NCBI GenBank assembly: GCA_031254225.1
Contig: JAIRUU010000056.1
Coordinates: 1 to 10,803, forward strand
Direction of reading: 5' to 3'
DNA: 10,803 bases
From: Candidatus Elusimicrobium euhamitermitis
GTDB lineage: Bacteria; Elusimicrobiota; Elusimicrobia; Elusimicrobiales; Elusimicrobiaceae
Part shown: positions 7,452-10,803 of the stretch, in pieces
Numbering within the stretch: position 1 is the stretch's first letter
Layout: each line of letters starts with the position of its first letter
Notes under the pieces: model-generated
Database searches by the model: none
Seen by the model: only the letters and a program-made list of their open reading frames with translations
What the model was told of the DNA's origin: nothing
Position numbers and translations under genes: made by a program

Positions 7452-8477
7452 ATGTTTGAACAATTTAAAAACCTTAAAATAAATATCGCCCGCGCGCCGG
7501 CCACGCCGCGCGACAGCGCAAAATTAATGGTCCTAAACCGCGCGGATAAAAGCATTACGCATAAAATTTTCCGCGACATTCCGTCGTATTTCAGACAGGG
7601 CGACTGTCTGGTTATTAACGACACTAAAGTTTTCCCCGCCAAACTTTTCGCGCGGAAACCGACGGGCGGCAGGGTGGAAGTCCTGCTCGTGCGCCCGCTG
7701 CAAAACCCGTCAGAGTGGACCGCGCTGCTGCGCGATTTTAAACCCGGCGCGGAGCTAATTTTTGACGGCGGTTTAAAAGCCGCCGCGCAGTCTCTGACGG
7801 AAAACGGCGAGATTGTTCTGAAATTTAACAAGAGTGACGTGCTCGGTTACGCGCATGCTCACGGCCTTATGCCGCTGCCGCAATATATTGAAAAAGCGCG
7901 CAAGCATGACGGCATGACGCCGAGCGTGCAGTCGGACAAAGACCGTTATCAGACTGTTTACGCCGAGCATGAAGGTTCCATAGCCGCGCCGACCGCAGGT
8001 TTTCACTTTACGCCGGAACTTTTGAAAAAAATTGAGGATATGGGCATGAGCGTGGCGCGGATTACGCTGCACGTAGGCTGGGGCACTTTTAAACCTTTAA
8101 AAACCGCGCCGGAAAAACACAAAATGCTGCCCGAACTGGCGGAAATTTCCGTTGGCGCGGCTGCGAGAATAAACGCCGCGCGCGCGGCCGGAAAACGCAT
8201 ATTTTCCATCGGCACCACAAGTACGCGCACGTTGGAAAGTTTTACGGATAACGGGATAACGGCCGCAGGCCAAAAGTGGACGGATTTATTTATTTATCCG
8301 GGTTATAAATTTAAAGCTGTTGACGCGCTTATAACAAATTTCCATTTTCCGGACTCCACGCCGCTGTGCATGGCCGCGGCGTTTGCGGACGAAGATTTTA
8401 TTTTTGAGGCGTACGGCGAAGCCGTTACAAATAATTACCGTTTTTATTCTTTCGGAGATTCAATGTTGATTTTATGA
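7452..8477 (+). CDS. queA: S-adenosylmethionine:tRNA ribosyltransferase-isomerase QueA
   Basis: Transfers and isomerises the ribosyl part of S-adenosylmethionine onto preQ1 in position 34 of tRNAs, forming epoxyqueuosine, the penultimate queuosine step. The 341 residues match the usual length. Conserved blocks: QGDCLVINDTKVFPAKLFARK, then GGRVEVLLVRPL, RYQTVYAEHEGSIAAPTAGF with HFTPELL, ITLHVGWGTFKPL, FSIGTTSTRTLES, TDLFIYPGYKFKAVDALITN followed by FHFP, and the C-terminal YRFYSFGDSMLIL. The N-terminus (MFEQFKNLKINIARAPATPR) is shortened or diverged compared with the common ELPPELIAQ-type start, but the RDSAKLMVL block is recognisable. No Shine-Dalgarno precedes the ATG; a weak TCTAAT at 7440-7445 lies at -12 to -7. 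No preQ1 riboswitch was recognised upstream. Its stop overlaps the tgt start in ATGA, consistent with consecutive pathway steps. Confidence 0.97.
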   Translation: MFEQFKNLKINIARAPATPRDSAKLMVLNRADKSITHKIFRDIPSYFRQGDCLVINDTKVFPAKLFARKPTGGRVEVLLVRPLQNPSEWTALLRDFKPGAELIFDGGLKAAAQSLTENGEIVLKFNKSDVLGYAHAHGLMPLPQYIEKARKHDGMTPSVQSDKDRYQTVYAEHEGSIAAPTAGFHFTPELLKKIEDMGMSVARITLHVGWGTFKPLKTAPEKHKMLPELAEISVGAAARINAARAAGKRIFSIGTTSTRTLESFTDNGITAAGQKWTDLFIYPGYKFKAVDALITNFHFPDSTPLCMAAAFADEDFIFEAYGEAVTNNYRFYSFGDSMLIL

Positions 8478-9631
8478 TTTCACCTTTCAAAATTATTGCC
8501 AAAGATAAAAATTCTTTAGCCCGCGCCGGCGTGCTCTACACAAAACACGGCGCGGTGCATACTCCCGTTTTTATGCCGGTGGCCACGCAGGCCTGCGTCA
8601 AAGCGCTTAACGAAGAAGATTTGCGCTCCGTCGGGGCCGAATGTCTGCTTTCAAACACTTACCATTTATATCTGCGGCCAGGAACTGAGGTCTTGCAAAA
8701 AATGGGCGGCCTGCATAAATTTATGTGCTGGGACAGGAGTATTTTGACGGACTCCGGCGGGTTTCAGGTGCACAGTCTTTCGCATCTTAGGAAAATTACG
8801 GAAGACGGCGTCTGGTTTAAAAGCCACCACGACGGCAGCAAACATTTTTTTACGCCTGAAAACGTTATTGAATACCAGGCGGCGATAAACTCTGATATCT
8901 GGACCTGCCTTGACGTGCTTATGCCAAACACCGCCCACAAAAATGATTTAAGAAACGCGCTTGCGGCAACAAAACGCTGGGCGGAAAGAGCGGCCGCTCA
9001 CTACGCCAAAATCATGCCGGAACAAAAAATAGAAAAACGTGAAGACGGCGGTTTTACCGTCGGCAACAGTTTGTTATTCGGCATAATCCAGGGCTCAATT
9101 TACCCTGACCTCCGCGCCGAAGCCGCGCGGCATATGGCGGAGCAAAACGTGCACGGTTTTTGCATAGGAGGCTTAAGCGTCGGCGAAACTTTAGAAGAAA
9201 TGAACGCCGCGGTTGAAGCCGTAATTCCAAATCTGCCGGAAAATAAACCGCGTTATTTAATGGGCCTCGGCACGCCGATAGAAATGTTAAACTGCATTGA
9301 GCGCGGCGTGGATATGTTTGACTGCGTGTGGCCGACGCGCGTCGCGCGCAACGGCCAGGCCATGACGAGCAACGGTAAAGTTAATATAAAAAATAACGAA
9401 CACCGCGCGTCTGACAAACCGCTGGACGAAAACTGCGACTGCATAGTCTGCCAAAAATATACCCGCGCGTATCTGTCGCATCTATTCCGCGCCAACGAAC
9501 TTACCAGCCATCGTCTGCTTTCAACACATAATATAAGATTCCTGACGCGCACGATGGAACGCGTCCGCCAGTCAATTTCCGACGGCAATTTCAAAGAAGT
9601 GAAAGAAGAAATCATAAAAAAATATTCATAG
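8474..9631 (+). CDS. tgt: tRNA-guanine transglycosylase
   Basis: Exchanges guanine 34 in the anticodon of Asp, Asn, His and Tyr tRNAs for preQ1, the step before QueA. At 385 residues it has normal bacterial length. The TIM-barrel active site is complete: D93 in TDSGGFQV, Q206 in GIIQG, the nucleophile D283 in FDCVWPTR, and the zinc ligands C321, C323, C326 with H352. The tRNA-contacting stretch RKITEDGVWFKSHHDGSKHF is well conserved. Two pocket positions are unusual: the bacterial FDEC motif reads LDVL (146-149), which puts Leu149 where Zymomonas Tgt has Cys158, and GGLAVGE reads GGLSVGE (Ser235). A third change is FQVHSL in place of the usual FQVFSL or FQVWSL. The start at 8474 overlaps the queA stop by 4 bases; a weak CGGAGA lies 15 bases upstream. 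Function is secure, fine substrate specificity is not. Confidence 0.97.
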   Translation: MISPFKIIAKDKNSLARAGVLYTKHGAVHTPVFMPVATQACVKALNEEDLRSVGAECLLSNTYHLYLRPGTEVLQKMGGLHKFMCWDRSILTDSGGFQVHSLSHLRKITEDGVWFKSHHDGSKHFFTPENVIEYQAAINSDIWTCLDVLMPNTAHKNDLRNALAATKRWAERAAAHYAKIMPEQKIEKREDGGFTVGNSLLFGIIQGSIYPDLRAEAARHMAEQNVHGFCIGGLSVGETLEEMNAAVEAVIPNLPENKPRYLMGLGTPIEMLNCIERGVDMFDCVWPTRVARNGQAMTSNGKVNIKNNEHRASDKPLDENCDCIVCQKYTRAYLSHLFRANELTSHRLLSTHNIRFLTRTMERVRQSISDGNFKEVKEEIIKKYS

Positions 9632-9639
9632 GAGATGTT

Positions 9640-10116
9640 ATGAAAAGGACAAGTATTGTTTTGTTTATCATTATAGGTCTGTTATTATACTTTTCAGAAG
9701 ACATTTATAAATCTTTCCTGGAAAAAAAATCGTACATTGTTTTTCAACAATTAAATGAACTTGCCGGAATTGCCGAAATTTATCACAAACAAAATAATAA
9801 ATATCCCAAAGATTGGACGGTTTTGGACATACCGTATAAAAATAAGAAAATAGAAAGCGACGGCCTATGGATTGGAAATAATAACTTTAAAATTTTACCC
9901 GACGGATCTATTACCGGGAAATATTTTATAACTGAAGTATTCTTCACTTACACTCCCGCGCAATCAGATGAACAAAAATCAGTTTTTACCTGTGCCGCTT
10001 CAGGTTGGTTTAATTCAAAACAGATATGCCAGTCTTTTACCGAACCGGCGAATACAATAAGATTAGAAAGCGGCTCCAATAAAGGAAAATGGTACATATA
10101 TCCCATAAAAGAATAA
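9640..10116 (+). CDS. Degenerate type IV pilin-like protein, membrane-anchored
   Basis: Function unknown. The 158-residue protein has one N-terminal hydrophobic segment (about residues 5-17, IVLFIIIGLLLYF) with a short basic start, then a helical stretch FQQLNELAGIAEIYHKQNNKYP (35-56) followed by DWTVLDIPY. The YHKQNNKYPKDW...LDI pattern is like the pilin segment after the N-terminal helix, where YY-ANGKYP-D...LDI is common. Two cysteines (in FTCAASGWFNSKQICQSF) fit the C-terminal disulphide-bonded D-region of pilins. The prepilin peptidase motif GFTLIE is absent, so classical pilin processing is not expected; the protein is probably a signal-anchored periplasmic protein. AGGAG at 9630-9634 overlaps the tgt stop and sits 5 bases from the ATG, giving coupled translation. 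Sampled 60-base lines are about 25-40% G+C, well below tgt, which suggests later acquisition or relaxed evolution. The pilin relationship is by eye. Confidence 0.6.
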   Translation: MKRTSIVLFIIIGLLLYFSEDIYKSFLEKKSYIVFQQLNELAGIAEIYHKQNNKYPKDWTVLDIPYKNKKIESDGLWIGNNNFKILPDGSITGKYFITEVFFTYTPAQSDEQKSVFTCAASGWFNSKQICQSFTEPANTIRLESGSNKGKWYIYPIKE

Positions 10117-10129
10117 TATTAATTAACGC

Positions 10130-10170
10130 GAAGGCCGCGCACTTTTACGGTGCGCGGCCTTCATTTTTTT
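10130..10170 (+). terminator. Intrinsic terminator ending the ruvA-to-pilin-like cluster
   Basis: A perfect 13-bp stem (GAAGGCCGCGCAC at 10130-10142 with 10150-10162), a 7-base loop, then A and seven T (10164-10170). It lies 13 bases after the pilin-like stop. Its T-run touches the 3' end of the convergent rnpB. Read from the minus strand the hairpin is followed only by GCGTTAATTAAT, so it would be a poor terminator for rnpB, though it may act on both. Confidence 0.9.
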
Positions 10171-10522
10171 AACAGCCTGTACCCCGGATTCTGTTTCGCT
10201 GCGGCTTGCGCCGTGACGGCGGGGACCATTACTCTTTGCGGCCTACTCTGCGGCGAATGCGGGCAGCATATGCGCATATTTGGCCTTGCTTCCCGCGGGG
10301 TTTGCAGTGCCGCTTTTGTCGCCAAAAGCGCGGTGCGCTCTTACCGCACCTTTTCAACCTTACCCGTCTTCGCTTACGCTACGACGCGGCGGTATATTTT
10401 CTGTTGCACTTTCCGTGGTCTCGGATTTTAGCCCGAAACCCCCGCGCTTTCGCGCGGCACGGCGCCCTGTGAAGTCCGGAAGTTCCTCTGTCCCCTGCGG
10501 AACAGCGGCCCCCTGGCTGTTA
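10170..10522 (-). ncRNA. rnpB: RNase P RNA, bacterial type A-like, lacking P18
   Basis: Catalytic RNA of ribonuclease P, which removes 5' leaders from pre-tRNAs. Read on the minus strand it carries the conserved blocks in order: AGAGGAACUUCCGGACUUC (P4 5' side), GACCACGGAAAGUGCAACAG followed by AAA, GGUAAGGUUGAAAAGGUGCG then GUAAGAGCGCACC, GAAGCAAGGCCAAAUA, and ACAGAAUCCGGGGUACAGGC. Ends are set by P1, UAACAGCC with GGCUGUUA (plus positions 10515-10522 and 10170-10177). P2 pairs GGGGGCC with GGUCCCC, and P3 is a 7-bp hairpin (CUGUUCC/GGGACAG). P12 is a short hairpin around 10362-10390. Between GUAGGCCGC and UAAUGGUCCCC there is room only for AAAGAG, so P18 is missing. The usual GGGUAGG after P15 reads GAGUAGG (10242-10248). 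A small hairpin GCCGUCACGGC precedes the 3' P4 strand. Length about 353 nt. Strong plus-strand ORFs here are shadows. Confidence 0.95.
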
Positions 10523-10527
10523 TTTAT

Positions 10528-10536
10528 ATTTTAGCA
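10528..10536 (-). promoter_or_regulatory. Extended -10 promoter of rnpB
   Basis: On the minus strand TGCTAAAAT (plus 10536 down to 10528) is an extended -10 element. TAAAAT occupies -12 to -7 if the RNA starts at 10521, which agrees with the P1-defined 5' end. No clear -35 box was seen. Confidence 0.6.
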
Positions 10537-10538
10537 AT

Positions 10539-10567
10539 TTGACACATGTTTTTCATAATTATAGAAT
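10539..10567 (+). promoter_or_regulatory. Sigma-70-type promoter of the lipoprotein gene
   Basis: Consensus TTGACA (10539-10544) is separated by exactly 17 bases from TAGAAT (10562-10567). Transcription should start near 10574, giving a leader of about 24 nt that contains AAGGAG. The -35 box begins three bases beyond the rnpB extended -10 element, so the two promoters are back to back. Confidence 0.8.
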
Positions 10568-10597
10568 TTAAGGGTAAGTATATTAAGGAGAACTGAT

Positions 10598-10803
10598 ATG
10601 AATAAAGTATTATTACTCGCCGCATTATCTTCAACTTTTGCCCTTGCCGCGTGCGCCACGGCTGATTCAGCCAATACCGCCGCCAATACAACGGCAACCG
10701 ATTCCACTAAATCCGTTACCACAACGCTGACGAATCTGCAGCAGGAATCCCAGAATTTGAGAGACCAGGTAAATAACGCCAAGTCTACTTATACCACCGC
10801 CCA
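10598..10803 (+). CDS. Small Lpp-like lipoprotein, 3'-partial
   Basis: Function not assigned. The frame is open to the window end, giving 68 complete codons. AAGGAG (10585-10590) lies 7 bases before the ATG. The N-terminus MNKVLLLAALSSTFALAAC is a lipoprotein signal peptide with lipobox LAAC and lipidated Cys19; the residue after it is Ala rather than Asp, compatible with sorting to an outer membrane. A linker rich in Thr, Ala, Asn and Ser (about 20-43) follows, then LTNLQQESQNLRDQVNNAKS (44-63), a heptad-like amphipathic helix similar in style to the coiled coil of Braun's lipoprotein Lpp. The strong consensus promoter suggests high expression, also as for Lpp. The resemblance may be convergent, because such low-complexity coiled coils are common. 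The C-terminus, which would show a wall-linking Lys or an added domain, is outside the window. Confidence 0.8.
   Translation, partial: MNKVLLLAALSSTFALAACATADSANTAANTTATDSTKSVTTTLTNLQQESQNLRDQVNNAKSTYTTA

Noticed and set aside
10150..10534. Three overlapping plus-strand open frames of 84-93 codons
   Set aside because: They lie antisense to the RNase P RNA gene, start without ribosome binding sites and encode Cys/Arg-rich nonsense; the RNA explains the sequence.
10531..10782. Minus-strand open frame of 83 codons
   Set aside because: It is antisense to the lipoprotein gene, which has a promoter, Shine-Dalgarno, signal peptide and lipobox.
1..10803. CRISPR arrays, insertion sequences, tRNA genes, phage genes
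   Set aside because: No regularly spaced repeats, transposase or integrase motifs, terminal repeats or tRNA cloverleaf patterns were seen.

Overview
This window looks like a piece of chromosome from a Gram-negative, non-model bacterium, possibly a member of the Elusimicrobiota. That assignment is an inference from three things. A short protein resembles the many type IV pilin-like proteins reported in that phylum. The carbamoyl-phosphate synthase large chain belongs to the eukaryote/Bacteroidetes-like sequence group. A lipoprotein with a Gram-negative-style lipobox sits beside the RNase P RNA gene. Base composition is close to half G+C, except for the pilin-like gene, which is clearly AT-rich. 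No mobile element, CRISPR array or tRNA gene was seen.

Layout. Positions 1-3221 hold carB, cut at its 5' end by the window edge and closed by a strong intrinsic terminator. A separate unit follows: an extended -10 promoter, an operator-like palindrome and a basic amino acid antiporter of the ArcD/LysI type (3324-4649). Next is a compact plus-strand cluster, ruvA-ruvB-spoIID-like-queA-tgt-pilin-like (4666-10116). In it ruvA/ruvB, ruvB/spoIID-like and queA/tgt each overlap by 4 bases, and the cluster ends at an intrinsic terminator (10130-10170). The minus strand carries the RNase P RNA gene rnpB (10170-10522), convergent with that cluster. Back-to-back promoters separate rnpB from a plus-strand lipoprotein gene that runs off the window end (from 10598).

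Functions. CarB makes carbamoyl phosphate for pyrimidines and arginine; the next gene may move arginine, ornithine or lysine. RuvA and RuvB form the Holliday-junction branch-migration motor. The SpoIID-like protein is a secreted peptidoglycan-cleaving enzyme. Tgt and QueA perform consecutive steps of queuosine modification of tRNA. RNase P matures tRNA 5' ends. Much of the window is therefore housekeeping, and the ruv-spoIID-queA-tgt order resembles a known conserved neighbourhood.

The most interesting signals are deviations inside familiar genes. rnpB appears to lack helix P18 and has AGU where the tRNA-CCA-binding GGU is expected. Tgt has a Leu where the substrate-pocket Cys of bacterial enzymes lies. 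RuvA has degenerate helix-hairpin-helix motifs. The pilin-like protein has lost its prepilin cleavage motif. ruvA has a -10 element placed for a leaderless mRNA. I did not find a clearly new multi-gene system.
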